This document shows, in pieces, positions 1-5,711 of a stretch of DNA of 5,996 nt (position 1 is the stretch's first letter; every line of letters starts with the position of its first letter). Under the pieces are notes generated by a model. The model saw nothing but the letters and a program-made list of their open reading frames with translations. It did not search any database and had not been told where the DNA came from. This DNA comes from Candidatus Poribacteria bacterium (GTDB lineage: Bacteria > Poribacteria > WGA-4E > PCPOR2b), in NCBI GenBank assembly GCA_027296925.1, contig JAPUIP010000651.1, forward strand, positions 1 through 5,996. Direction: 5' to 3'. The position numbers and the translations under genes are program-made.

Positions 1-524
1 AAAGGCTCCCCCATCCCCATAAACACAACGTGGGTCACCGATTTTCCAGTGTCCAATTCGCGTTCGATCGCCATCACCTGATCCAAGATCTCCGCAGCGG
101 TCAGATTGCGGAAGAACCCCATCTTCGCCGTCGCGCAAAAATCGCACGCCATCGCGCACCCCACCTGTGAGGAAACACAGACGGTAACGCGAGCTCCATC
201 ATACATCAGGACGCTTTCGACCTGGCTGCCATGGGTGAGTTCAAACAGGTATTTGCACGCCGAGTCTTCGTGAGAAGTTGTGCGAGTGAGGACACGGGCT
301 TCGCTGATGTAAGCCAGATTCGCCAGTTTCCGCCTGAGTGCTTTGGGCAGATTCGTCATTGCCTCGAACGACGTCACACGCTTCTGGTACAACCATGACA
401 TCAGTTGACGGGCGCGATATTTCGGCTCACCCCACTGGACGACCAGATCTTCCAATTCAAGGGGGGAAAGCCCTTTCAGGTTGGTTCTTTTTGCGTAAGG
501 GTATCGCTTTACCATGTCGGTCAT
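1..524 (-). CDS. rlmN: 23S rRNA (adenine2503-C2)/tRNA A37 methyltransferase RlmN, N-terminal part
   Basis: Radical-SAM enzyme that methylates C2 of A2503 in 23S rRNA and of A37 in some tRNAs. The first 174 codons are visible and the gene continues past the left edge. An N-terminal NLKGLSPLELEDLV region and a GEPKYRARQLMSWLY segment (residues about 15-46) match the accessory domain of the family. The 4Fe-4S/SAM motif CAMACDFC supplies Cys123, Cys127 and Cys130. Cys116 in VCVSSQVGC sits seven residues earlier, where the methyl-accepting Cys118 of E. coli RlmN lies. FMGMGEP (about 168-174) is the SAM-binding GEP motif. Two starts are possible: ATG at 524, whose first bases overlap the TGA of a 13-codon leader frame, or ATG at 515 (Met4), which has AAAGAG nine bases upstream. 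The family assignment is secure; the start is not. It lies 80 bp after the toxin gene and may be co-transcribed with it. Confidence 0.96.
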   Translation of the reverse strand, partial: MTDMVKRYPYAKRTNLKGLSPLELEDLVVQWGEPKYRARQLMSWLYQKRVTSFEAMTNLPKALRRKLANLAYISEARVLTRTTSHEDSACKYLFELTHGSQVESVLMYDGARVTVCVSSQVGCAMACDFCATAKMGFFRNLTAAEILDQVMAIERELDTGKSVTHVVFMGMGEP

Positions 525-562
525 CTCTTTGCGTTCGCAACCAAGCGGGGTTCTGCCTGCAT
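521..562 (-). CDS. possible 13-codon leader peptide ahead of rlmN
   Basis: A short frame begins with ATG at 562, encodes MQAEPRLVANAKR and stops with TGA at 521-523. Its stop overlaps the first rlmN ATG as ATGA, the classic arrangement for translational coupling. A good SD (AAGGAA, 571-576) lies eight bases before its start and is stronger than anything directly before rlmN. This could be a translated coupling leader or a chance frame. The peptide resembles nothing I know and has no run of one amino acid that would suggest attenuation. Confidence 0.35.
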   Translation of the reverse strand: MQAEPRLVANAKR

Positions 563-604
563 ATTCTGATTTCCTTTTCGCTGGTTGGACGAACGGCTTT
601 GCAC

Positions 605-961
605 CTAATTGAGTTTCAGGGACTTCTTCAAAGCAATGTCGATAGTGGACATCACATCTGTTGATAAGCTCCCCAGTTGCCTCTGGAATACAGACCGGTG
701 AATGACAGCAATTTTTTCGGTGTTTACAAGCGAAGTCTTCTTGAGACCTGCTTGCTTAAAGTATGAAGCTTGGGAATCGATAAGGACCCAGGTCTCTTTG
801 AGTATGCCAGACGGTATGCGTGAAAAGATGCCCAGGACAATAAAATCGTTGCCATGTTCCGAAAGAATCAGAGCGGGCCAAACTTTGGAGGATGTCAGAT
901 TCGTAAATGGAAATCGCAGAAGCCAGATTTCTCCACGTTTAGGCTTCTGTGTCGCTGTCAT
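605..961 (-). CDS. MazF/PemK-family endoribonuclease toxin
   Basis: Toxin of a type II toxin-antitoxin pair. MazF/PemK proteins are small SH3-like-barrel RNases that cleave mRNA or other RNA, usually at short sequence motifs. The N-terminus KRGEIWLLRFPFTNL followed by SKVWPALILS is the family's hallmark (compare RGDI-[VW]-x-[VL]-x-FPF and K-x-RPALVLS). The rest, including the IALKKSLKL end, fits the usual C-terminus. From ATG at 961 the protein is 118 residues, normal for the family. The open frame extends upstream to 1009, but 961 is preferred because GGAG lies nine bases before it and the toxin motif starts soon after. It overlaps the antitoxin frame by 23 bp, so the two are probably translationally coupled. 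The arginine of the usual RPALVLS box is replaced by tryptophan (VWPALILS), so activity cannot be assumed. Confidence 0.88.
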   Translation of the reverse strand: MTATQKPKRGEIWLLRFPFTNLTSSKVWPALILSEHGNDFIVLGIFSRIPSGILKETWVLIDSQASYFKQAGLKKTSLVNTEKIAVIHRSVFQRQLGSLSTDVMSTIDIALKKSLKLN

Positions 962-1139
962 AAATATCTTCTCCCGGTTCGTTCCACTCTTCAAAACCGC
1001 TCTCCGCAAGTTTCATCATCTCAAGCGTCTCCAATCTAGCTTCAATTTCCTCAGCAAGCTGAATAAAATCTGCGGGAGGCAGTTGAAAGACAAGATCTCT
1101 GATTTTATCTACATCTAAGTTCACCGTTAGTTGTGGCAT
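939..1139 (-). CDS. putative antitoxin of the MazF-type pair
   Basis: A 66-residue acidic protein located directly upstream of the MazF/PemK toxin and overlapping it by 23 bp. This is the position and size of an antitoxin, and the role is inferred from that context. A short N-terminal strand (QLTVNLDV) is followed by a predicted helical middle (KIRDLVFQLPPADFIQLAEEIEARLETLEMM). The C-terminus (about 47-66) is strongly acidic and likely disordered, suitable for lying across the toxin. The LDVDKI..LV.QLP start resembles small antitoxins found with VapC or PemK toxins in diverse bacteria. I see no clear AbrB, ribbon-helix-helix or helix-turn-helix DNA-binding domain. A purine-rich SD (AAAGGTGGG) lies about seven bases before ATG 1139. 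Alternative: an unrelated small protein, unlikely given the overlap. Confidence 0.75.
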   Translation of the reverse strand: MPQLTVNLDVDKIRDLVFQLPPADFIQLAEEIEARLETLEMMKLAESGFEEWNEPGEDIYDSDTEA

Positions 1140-1162
1140 TTCAATCCCACCTTTCGATTTCC

Positions 1163-1189
1163 CATTTAATTGAAAGTGGAAACAGTCAA
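1163..1189 (-). promoter_or_regulatory. possible weak promoter for the toxin-antitoxin pair
   Basis: In the 66-bp gap before the antitoxin, a TTGACT box (1184-1189) is followed after 15 bases by TAAATG (1163-1168); TTAAAT (1164-1169) is an alternative. The -35 is good but the -10 is poor and the spacing is short. An imperfect dyad (1162-1179, CCA...TGG ends) overlaps the -10, as an autoregulatory operator might. Read-through from the genes upstream is equally possible. Confidence 0.3.
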
Positions 1190-1205
1190 GAATGTGAGAA
1201 CCTTT

Positions 1206-1520
1206 TTACCCACCCAGCTTCTCCCGCAAAAGCTGATTGACCATTTGCGGATTCGCTTTGCCTCTCGTGGCACGCATCACCTGCCCAGCGAGGAAACCGA
1301 GCGCCTTCTTCTCCCCAGCTCGGTAATCTTGCGCGGGACCGGAGTGCGCCGCGATCACCCGATCAACCACCGCTTCAATTTCAGACACACTAGACAAGCG
1401 CTCCAGTTGTGCTCGAATCTGGAGAAGATCGATTGGAGTGGCGACCTTTCTATCTAGATCGATAACAACATCGGGCTTTAAGAGCTCTTTCAAACGGTGA
1501 GTTTGTTCAGTTTTCGACAT
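1206..1520 (-). CDS. chimeric small protein: unknown N-terminus fused to a copy of the GatB tail domain
   Basis: A 104-residue protein. Residues 1-47 (starting MSKTEQTHRLKELLKPDVV) are not recognised; they look helical with a DVVIDLD patch. Residues 48-99 repeat GatB residues 426-477 with only four replacements (Arg/Gln, Ala/Asp, Glu/Lys, Ala/Val). They keep AAHSGPAQDYR, KKALGFL and QVMRATRGKANPQMVNQLL. In GatCAB structures this YqeY-like tail contacts the tRNA elbow, so tRNA binding is a reasonable inference. The catalytic cradle and helical domain of GatB are absent, so it cannot be an amidotransferase. The start at 1520 has a strong SD (GAGGAGGG, nine bases away) inside the last codons of the preceding gene, whose stop is five bases upstream. 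Alternatives: a decaying partial duplicate of gatB that happens to be open, or a genuine two-domain gene. The intact frame, strong SD and coupled neighbour favour expression. Confidence 0.7.
   Translation of the reverse strand: MSKTEQTHRLKELLKPDVVIDLDRKVATPIDLLQIRAQLERLSSVSEIEAVVDRVIAAHSGPAQDYRAGEKKALGFLAGQVMRATRGKANPQMVNQLLREKLGG
1224..1379. repeat. direct copy of the gatB 3' end (downstream copy)
   Basis: This 156-bp block aligns without gaps to 1991-2146 at an offset of 767 bp. I count six mismatches (about 96% identity); two are synonymous and four change residues. It continues at lower identity to the stop codon (six mismatches in the last 15 bases) and has only protein-level traces of similarity on the other side (LxxLSxxSxIEA). 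It encodes residues 48-99 of the chimeric protein. Confidence 0.95.
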
Positions 1521-1525
1521 CGCTG

Positions 1526-1918
1526 CTATCCCTCCTCAAATTGCGTAAACCCGTAATAGATTCCATCTATGACAACACCGACTTCACCCTGATTGGCTTC
1601 TCGTCCAAGACGCAGCAGAAATGCTTTGAGTTGCAGCAAAGCGAAGTCGGTTAGGTCGTTGGGTTCAACAAAAGAAAGAATCATTACAGTGGTTTCAAAA
1701 AGAAGCTGCCCTCCTTGTGCATCATTGCGCCAGACCCCTTTACCAGGTGGGAAGGCCGTTCCGCCGCGAAAGAGTCGGCCAACAACACTTAAACCTTCAT
1801 CGACCCAAGACTCTTGATCGACTTCCTTTCCTTCCCGATCCTTACTTGGGATAAAGAGAATAACCTGTGAACTACCCGATGGCGTGTCTGCTCGTAAAAT
1901 GTTGGCGATGTCCGTCAT
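1526..1918 (-). CDS. uncharacterised small soluble protein, first gene of the cassette after gatB
   Basis: I do not recognise a named family. From ATG at 1918 the protein has 130 residues. A TTG at 1933 would add five residues but lacks a good SD, whereas ATG 1918 has a weak GGAAAA about ten bases upstream. Visible segments: a hydrophobic strand SQVILFIPSKDREG, a helix around ESWVDEGLSVVGRLF, a glycine-rich loop GGTAFPPGKGVWR, a second strand LLFETTVMILSFV, a helix LLQLKAFLLRLGREANQGEVG, and a last strand VVIDGIYYGF. This suggests a compact alpha/beta fold with no signal peptide or membrane segment. The RLFRGGTAFPPGKGVWR and GREANQGEVG patches look like conserved motifs and remind me of uncharacterised proteins in other bacteria, but I cannot place them. 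It starts 54 bp after the gatB stop and is coupled to the GatB-tail chimera downstream, which is its best functional clue. Confidence 0.75.
   Translation of the reverse strand: MTDIANILRADTPSGSSQVILFIPSKDREGKEVDQESWVDEGLSVVGRLFRGGTAFPPGKGVWRNDAQGGQLLFETTVMILSFVEPNDLTDFALLQLKAFLLRLGREANQGEVGVVIDGIYYGFTQFEEG
1530..1537 (-). promoter_or_regulatory. strong ribosome binding site coupling the two cassette genes
   Basis: GAGGAGGG, nine bases before ATG 1520, lies within the final Glu-Glu-Gly codons of the upstream gene and just before its TAG (1526-1528). A ribosome terminating on the first gene would sit on the SD of the second, so synthesis of the two proteins is probably coupled. Confidence 0.75.
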
Positions 1919-1972
1919 GTACTGATTTTCCAATGCTGATAGATTCGTGGATTTGCCGATTCTCTCATTCTC

Positions 1973-3421
1973 TCAGCCATCGAGTTTCCGCCGCAAAAGC
2001 TGATTGACCATTTGCGGATTCGCTTTGCCTCGCGTGGCACGCATCACCTGCCCAACGAGGAAACCGAGCGCCTTCTTCTTCCCATCTCGGTAATCTTGCG
2101 CGGGACCGGAGTGCGCCGCGATCACCTGATCGACCACCGCTTCAATCGCGGACGTATCGGAGATTTGTGCCAGCCCTTTTTCCTCGACAATCTGTTTGGG
2201 GAATTTGCCGGTTTCAAACACATCAGCAATCACGGATTTCGCAATTTTGCCGCTAATCGTCCCACCCTTGATGAGTTGAATTAGCTCGCTGAGATGGGCG
2301 GCGGTCACTTTGGCATCCTGGATCCCTATCCCCGCGCTGTTCAATAATGCCGAAACATCACCCATGATCCAGTTACTGCTTGCCTTCGGATCGCCACTCA
2401 AGCGTGCGGTTTCGTCGAAAAAGTCCGCCATCTGTCGCGTTGTCGTGAGAAAGCCGGCATCGTAGGCGGGAATGCCGTATTCCTCTACGAAGCGTTTACG
2501 GCGCTCCGCGGGCAACTCCGGCAGCGTCGAGCGGAGGCGTTCCACCTCTTCTGGATCGACCTCAAACGGAGCGAGATCCGGTTCAGGGAAGTAACGATAG
2601 TCGTGGGCTTCCTCCTTGCTACGCATGGGTGACGTTCTGCCGGTGTTGAGGTCATACAACAGGGTCACTTGCTCGACCGTCCCGCCTTCATCGAGAATCC
2701 GTGCCTGGCGCTTCTCTTCGTATTGCAGCGCGGCCAGCACGTGCTGGAATGAGTTCTTGTTTTTCAATTCCGTCCGGGTGCCAAATTCTTCGCTACCGAC
2801 GGGACGCAGGGAGATGTTCGCATCGCATCGAAAACTCCCCTCTTCCATATTACAGTCGCTGACGTCGATGTATTCCAAGATCTCCTTGACCGCCCGCCAG
2901 TAGGCGATTGCTGCGGCCGGAGATCGCAGATTGGGCTCACTGACGATTTCCAGCAACGGCACGCATGAACGATTGAAATCCACATAGCTCCGATTCGGAT
3001 CTCCGGTCACGTCAGCATGGACAAGTTTGCCGGCGTCCTCCTCCAGATGAACGCGGTGGATGCGGACACGCTTTATCTCATCTTCAAATTCAAAATCGAC
3101 GTAACCATCGCAAGCAAGGGGAAGGTCATACTGCGAAATCTGGTAGCCTTTGGGCAGATCTGGATAGAAGTAGTTTTTCCGATCAAATTTGCTATAAGAC
3201 GCAATCTTACAGTTCATCGCCAGGCCGGCACGAATCGCGAACTCCAACGCCCGCTTGTTCATGACAGGTAACACGCCCGGCATGCCGAGACAGATCGGGC
3301 AGGTTTGCGTGTTCGCGTCCGATCCAAACTTGACCTCGCAAGTGCAAAAAAGTTTGCTATGTGTCGAAAATTCAGCATGAATCTCCAAGCCGATCACGGT
3401 TTCATATTTTTTATCGGCCAT
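1973..3421 (-). CDS. gatB: aspartyl/glutamyl-tRNA amidotransferase subunit B
   Basis: Subunit B of GatCAB, which converts misacylated Glu-tRNA(Gln) and Asp-tRNA(Asn) to Gln-tRNA(Gln) and Asn-tRNA(Asn). GatB phosphorylates the acyl group and receives ammonia from the GatA amidase. The 482 residues match the family length. The N-terminus YETVIGLEIHAEF precedes zinc-binding cysteines Cys26, Cys28, Cys41 and Cys44 (CTC...CPIC). The family signatures FYPDLPKGYQISQ, VDFNRSCVPLLEIVSEP and NMEEGSFRCDANISLRP are present, with Cys replacing the usual Gly after NRS. A helical domain (about 300-410) leads to the YqeY-like tail (about 411-482). ATG 3421 has a purine-rich SD (AGGAAGGGG). gatA and gatC are not beside it in this window, although gatCAB is often clustered. 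The last 52 shared codons are duplicated 767 bp downstream. Confidence 0.98.
   Translation of the reverse strand: MADKKYETVIGLEIHAEFSTHSKLFCTCEVKFGSDANTQTCPICLGMPGVLPVMNKRALEFAIRAGLAMNCKIASYSKFDRKNYFYPDLPKGYQISQYDLPLACDGYVDFEFEDEIKRVRIHRVHLEEDAGKLVHADVTGDPNRSYVDFNRSCVPLLEIVSEPNLRSPAAAIAYWRAVKEILEYIDVSDCNMEEGSFRCDANISLRPVGSEEFGTRTELKNKNSFQHVLAALQYEEKRQARILDEGGTVEQVTLLYDLNTGRTSPMRSKEEAHDYRYFPEPDLAPFEVDPEEVERLRSTLPELPAERRKRFVEEYGIPAYDAGFLTTTRQMADFFDETARLSGDPKASSNWIMGDVSALLNSAGIGIQDAKVTAAHLSELIQLIKGGTISGKIAKSVIADVFETGKFPKQIVEEKGLAQISDTSAIEAVVDQVIAAHSGPAQDYRDGKKKALGFLVGQVMRATRGKANPQMVNQLLRRKLDG
1991..2146. repeat. direct copy of the gatB 3' end (copy inside gatB)
   Basis: The partner of the block at 1224-1379, in the same orientation and reading frame. 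It encodes GatB residues 426-477 of the tRNA-contacting tail. Because this copy belongs to a normal full-length gatB, it is the likely source, or the repaired copy, for the downstream block. Confidence 0.95.
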
Positions 3422-3497
3422 ATTCCCCTTCCTCTCAAAGCATGAAATCTGATGCGTAAAATGTGGTGCGCGCTCCGGTTCCGTCGTTTCCTTTACC

Positions 3498-3562
3498 TTG
3501 ACTTTGGTAACTTAACCACCAGTGGATCCGCCGGTGAGCTCTTTTTAATTTACCAAAGTCAA
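3498..3562. repeat. perfect 13-bp inverted repeat between the EnvC-like gene and gatB
   Basis: TTGACTTTGGTAA (3498-3510) and TTACCAAAGTCAA (3550-3562) are exact reverse complements separated by 39 bp. The spacer contains a second, imperfect palindrome around GGATCC (CACCGGCGGATCCACTGGTG, 16 of 20 positions symmetric). It begins one base after the EnvC-like stop. There is no T-run after the right-to-left stem, so it is not a standard intrinsic terminator. It could be a paired operator for gatB, an RNA structure in the gatB leader, or the ends of a tiny mobile element; no clear target-site duplication is visible. Confidence 0.8.
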
Positions 3563-3563
3563 A

Positions 3564-4736
3564 TTACTTACGCTTCATTAACCATTTCTGTGTATTCAGA
3601 CGGTCATAGTTGTGCCAGAGCTCAAAGTAGAGCACCTCACCGATCAGCGATCCGGTTTCTCCGACTTTCCCGATCATCTGTTTGGCTTGCACAACGTCAC
3701 CCGGCTTAACGAGGGTATCCGAAAGGTGTGCATAAACGGAGATGTAGCCATTCCCGTGTGTAATCAGGATCGTGTTGCCATAGCCCACGATCGATTCGAC
3801 CGTCCGCGCAACCACACCGTCTGCGACGCAACGCACGAGTACGCCTTTTTCGGCTTGAATTGTGACCCCACGGTCAATGGCTGTTTGGTTCGGCACTACC
3901 GTACCAACGACAGGCCAGGGAAGTTTACCTTGCATATTCGCACGGATGCTTTCAATCGCCTGTGCTCTCTCCGTGATGCGTTCCTCGCTCACGATGCCAA
4001 GAAGGTCCTCCAACTGCGCAACGGCGACTTTCAACTCTTTCAACGTCTGATTATAAATCGCATTCTGCGTACGGTACTGATATCGGAGTTTTTCACGCTC
4101 TCGTTTCTGAGCAAGGATTCGCTCCCCTTTCGCTTGAGCCGCTCTCGAAGCAGCCTCCATCATCTGAATCCGTTGAATCAACGCAAGGCGGGTTCCCTGG
4201 ATGTCTTCCTGCTGGACCTGTAGCTGATCTAATACATTTTGATCCGCTTCAGCAATAAAGCTCATGTACTTATACTTGTGCAGGAGATCCCTTAAATTCT
4301 GTGCACCAAGCAATCGCTTCAGCGTATGTAGTTGATGCCCGTTATAGCCGAGCTTGTAGATTGCCCGAATCCGCTCTGCAACCAGCTTTTTGTACCGCTT
4401 ATCCTGAGCATACAATTTCTTCAGTTCGGCCTGAAGTTCCTCCGCTTTGAGTCGCTGATGTGCAATCTCTTCCCGGTGCCGCGCCAGCTCTTTCTCGTTG
4501 GCAGCCAATTCGGATTCGATCTGCTGGAGTTTCCGTAAGACCCCACGCTCTCTCTTGATAATCAAGTTTCTCTGTTTTTCGACGTTGTGCTTTTCCTGAA
4601 GTGTTCTTTCATGTTCGCGTTTCCACTGTTTCATCTGCTCAGGGGTTGGCGATGGGGCTTCCGACTGTGCCTGGCAGAGCACAGCAATCATGCCTCCGAA
4701 AAAGAAAATCAGAAATTTCCACCCAAACCGGTTCAA
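3564..4736 (-). CDS. exported EnvC-like coiled-coil protein with degenerate M23/LytM domain
   Basis: Probable murein hydrolase activator acting at the cell envelope. From the TTG at 4736 it has 390 residues. The start fits because AGGAGA lies six bases upstream and it gives a clean signal peptide (MNRFGWKFLIFFFGGMIAVL, then CQAQSEA with probable cleavage near there). The frame stays open to an ATG at 4844, but that adds 36 polar residues, overlaps the reductase gene and has no good SD. Residues about 35-260 are a long charged coiled coil. The LytM domain spans about 270-390, with THGNGYISVYAHLS intact. The HxxxD zinc motif is replaced by DRGVT and the HLHFE motif by VLYFE, so three zinc ligands are missing. 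E. coli EnvC is degenerate in the same way and works by activating amidases AmiA/AmiB. Catalytic peptidase activity is therefore unlikely. Confidence 0.9.
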   Translation of the reverse strand: MNRFGWKFLIFFFGGMIAVLCQAQSEAPSPTPEQMKQWKREHERTLQEKHNVEKQRNLIIKRERGVLRKLQQIESELAANEKELARHREEIAHQRLKAEELQAELKKLYAQDKRYKKLVAERIRAIYKLGYNGHQLHTLKRLLGAQNLRDLLHKYKYMSFIAEADQNVLDQLQVQQEDIQGTRLALIQRIQMMEAASRAAQAKGERILAQKREREKLRYQYRTQNAIYNQTLKELKVAVAQLEDLLGIVSEERITERAQAIESIRANMQGKLPWPVVGTVVPNQTAIDRGVTIQAEKGVLVRCVADGVVARTVESIVGYGNTILITHGNGYISVYAHLSDTLVKPGDVVQAKQMIGKVGETGSLIGEVLYFELWHNYDRLNTQKWLMKRK

Positions 4737-4742
4737 GAATTT

Positions 4743-4748
4743 TCTCCT
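4743..4748 (-). promoter_or_regulatory. ribosome binding site that selects the TTG start of the EnvC-like gene
   Basis: AGGAGA lies six bases before TTG 4736. No comparable site precedes the in-frame ATGs at 4844 or 4790, and only the TTG start puts a basic N-terminus immediately before the hydrophobic signal segment. Confidence 0.8.
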
Positions 4749-4812
4749 GGATACAAGTTTATCATATAAGCAGCGTGCTTCGCTGTGCATTGCAGCCGCA
4801 TTCCGCAAGGTG

Positions 4813-5577
4813 TTATTGACCGGCGAGTTCGTTGACAATGGCAACGTTTTCTTCGACTTCGCGCTGGCTCGTCATGCCGATGGTCATAGCGTGAACACAG
4901 GACAATCCCATGACGAATTCCAGAGGTTTTCTTGGCCCGTCTTCTTTGGCTAACTTACCCTGGCCAAACACCTTCATGCCGTATATGCCTTTGCCAAATG
5001 CCGCCATCTGTTCCATCGTCCGAATGACATCAGCAGGCCCCGCATCCATGCTCACTCCGGCGTAGTTGATTCGTGTCAACACCACCTCAACCCAGGGGGT
5101 CATCGCTGCCGTCTGGAACGCACCATAATCGTGGCACGAAACCCCATGTGCGCGAATGAGCCCCTGTTCTTTGCATCGCGTCAAGGCTTCCATCGCATCG
5201 GGATAACGCGTTGGCCAATCGTGATTTGTGAGACAGTGCAACAGCACGATGTCCACATAGTCGCATCCGGTCTCCTTCAAGAAACGTCTGACGTCGTTTT
5301 CAACCGATTCTCGGGTGCGCGAAACGGTCTTTGTCGTGATGGTCACTGAGGTGCGATCTAAGGGCTTCAGCGCTTCTTTGACATGGGGATGGCTCCCGTA
5401 TTGATCCGCTGAATCCCAGAACGTCACCCCTTGATCATAGGCAAATTGCAGCAGATCTGCTAATCCTCTCAACCCCAATGCCGTCTGATTAGATTTGCCT
5501 CCCCAGCCCTGTGTTCCCGTGCCAATCGAAAGCCGCGAAACGCGCAATCCAGTTTTCCCAAGATCAACGATTTGCAT
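4813..5577 (-). CDS. aldo/keto reductase family oxidoreductase
   Basis: NAD(P)H-dependent oxidoreductase of the AKR superfamily (TIM barrel, cytoplasmic). The opening LGKTGLRVSRLSIGTGTQGWGG is the typical first strand and loop. The catalytic tetrad is complete: Asp55 and Tyr60 in FWDSADQYG, Lys83 in TITTKT and His114 in VLLHCL. The C-terminal part has GLSCVHAMTIGMTSQREVEENV, the usual cofactor-binding end (compare family motifs ending in IG..S..Q..EN). At 254 residues it is shorter than the common 280-330. The section after the seventh strand is compact (GKGIYGMKVFGQGKL), as in a short subgroup often found in environmental genomes. The substrate cannot be predicted. ATG 5577 has AGGGAG six bases upstream. 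The EnvC-like gene begins 76 bp after its stop, so the two may share a transcript. Confidence 0.93.
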   Translation of the reverse strand: MQIVDLGKTGLRVSRLSIGTGTQGWGGKSNQTALGLRGLADLLQFAYDQGVTFWDSADQYGSHPHVKEALKPLDRTSVTITTKTVSRTRESVENDVRRFLKETGCDYVDIVLLHCLTNHDWPTRYPDAMEALTRCKEQGLIRAHGVSCHDYGAFQTAAMTPWVEVVLTRINYAGVSMDAGPADVIRTMEQMAAFGKGIYGMKVFGQGKLAKEDGPRKPLEFVMGLSCVHAMTIGMTSQREVEENVAIVNELAGQ

Positions 5578-5682
5578 GTGAATCTCCCTTTTGCTTTATC
5601 TATTTGCGGAATCAACCAATCATCTGACTCGACACGTGGCCCGCATGGCATAGTACCTACCACGCATTACGCTTTGGCATGT

Positions 5683-5711
5683 ATTATAGCGTGTTGGGAA
5701 AAAGTTGTAAA
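5683..5711 (-). promoter_or_regulatory. sigma70-type promoter for the aldo/keto reductase
   Basis: The minus strand has TTTACA (5706-5711, five of six to consensus), a 17-bp spacer and a perfect TATAAT (5683-5688). The predicted transcript start is near 5676, leaving a leader of about 98 nt. I see no known riboswitch or strong hairpin in that leader (5578-5676). It may drive the EnvC-like gene too and perhaps gatB. A TTGACTTTG motif, also found in the inverted repeat before gatB, lies upstream at 5733-5741. Confidence 0.75.

Noticed and set aside
962..1009. Sixteen-residue N-terminal extension of the toxin
   Set aside because: It would increase overlap with the antitoxin, whereas ATG 961 has GGAG at nine bases and gives the normal family length.
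2012..2284. Plus-strand open frame repeated at both copies of the gatB tail (also 1170-1457)
   Set aside because: Both frames are antisense shadows of the duplicated gatB segment; their similarity reflects the repeat, not a second gene family.
3498..3562. Rho-independent terminator after the EnvC-like gene
   Set aside because: The outer stem is A/T-rich with a 39-base loop and is not followed by a T-run on the minus strand.
3612..4223. 203-residue open frame on the plus strand
   Set aside because: It lies wholly antisense to the EnvC-like gene, its protein has no recognisable domain, and it is rich in His/Arg/Cys as expected of a shadow frame.
5469..5663. 64-residue minus-strand open frame overlapping the start of the reductase
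   Set aside because: It overlaps the certain reductase gene in another frame and shows no domain.
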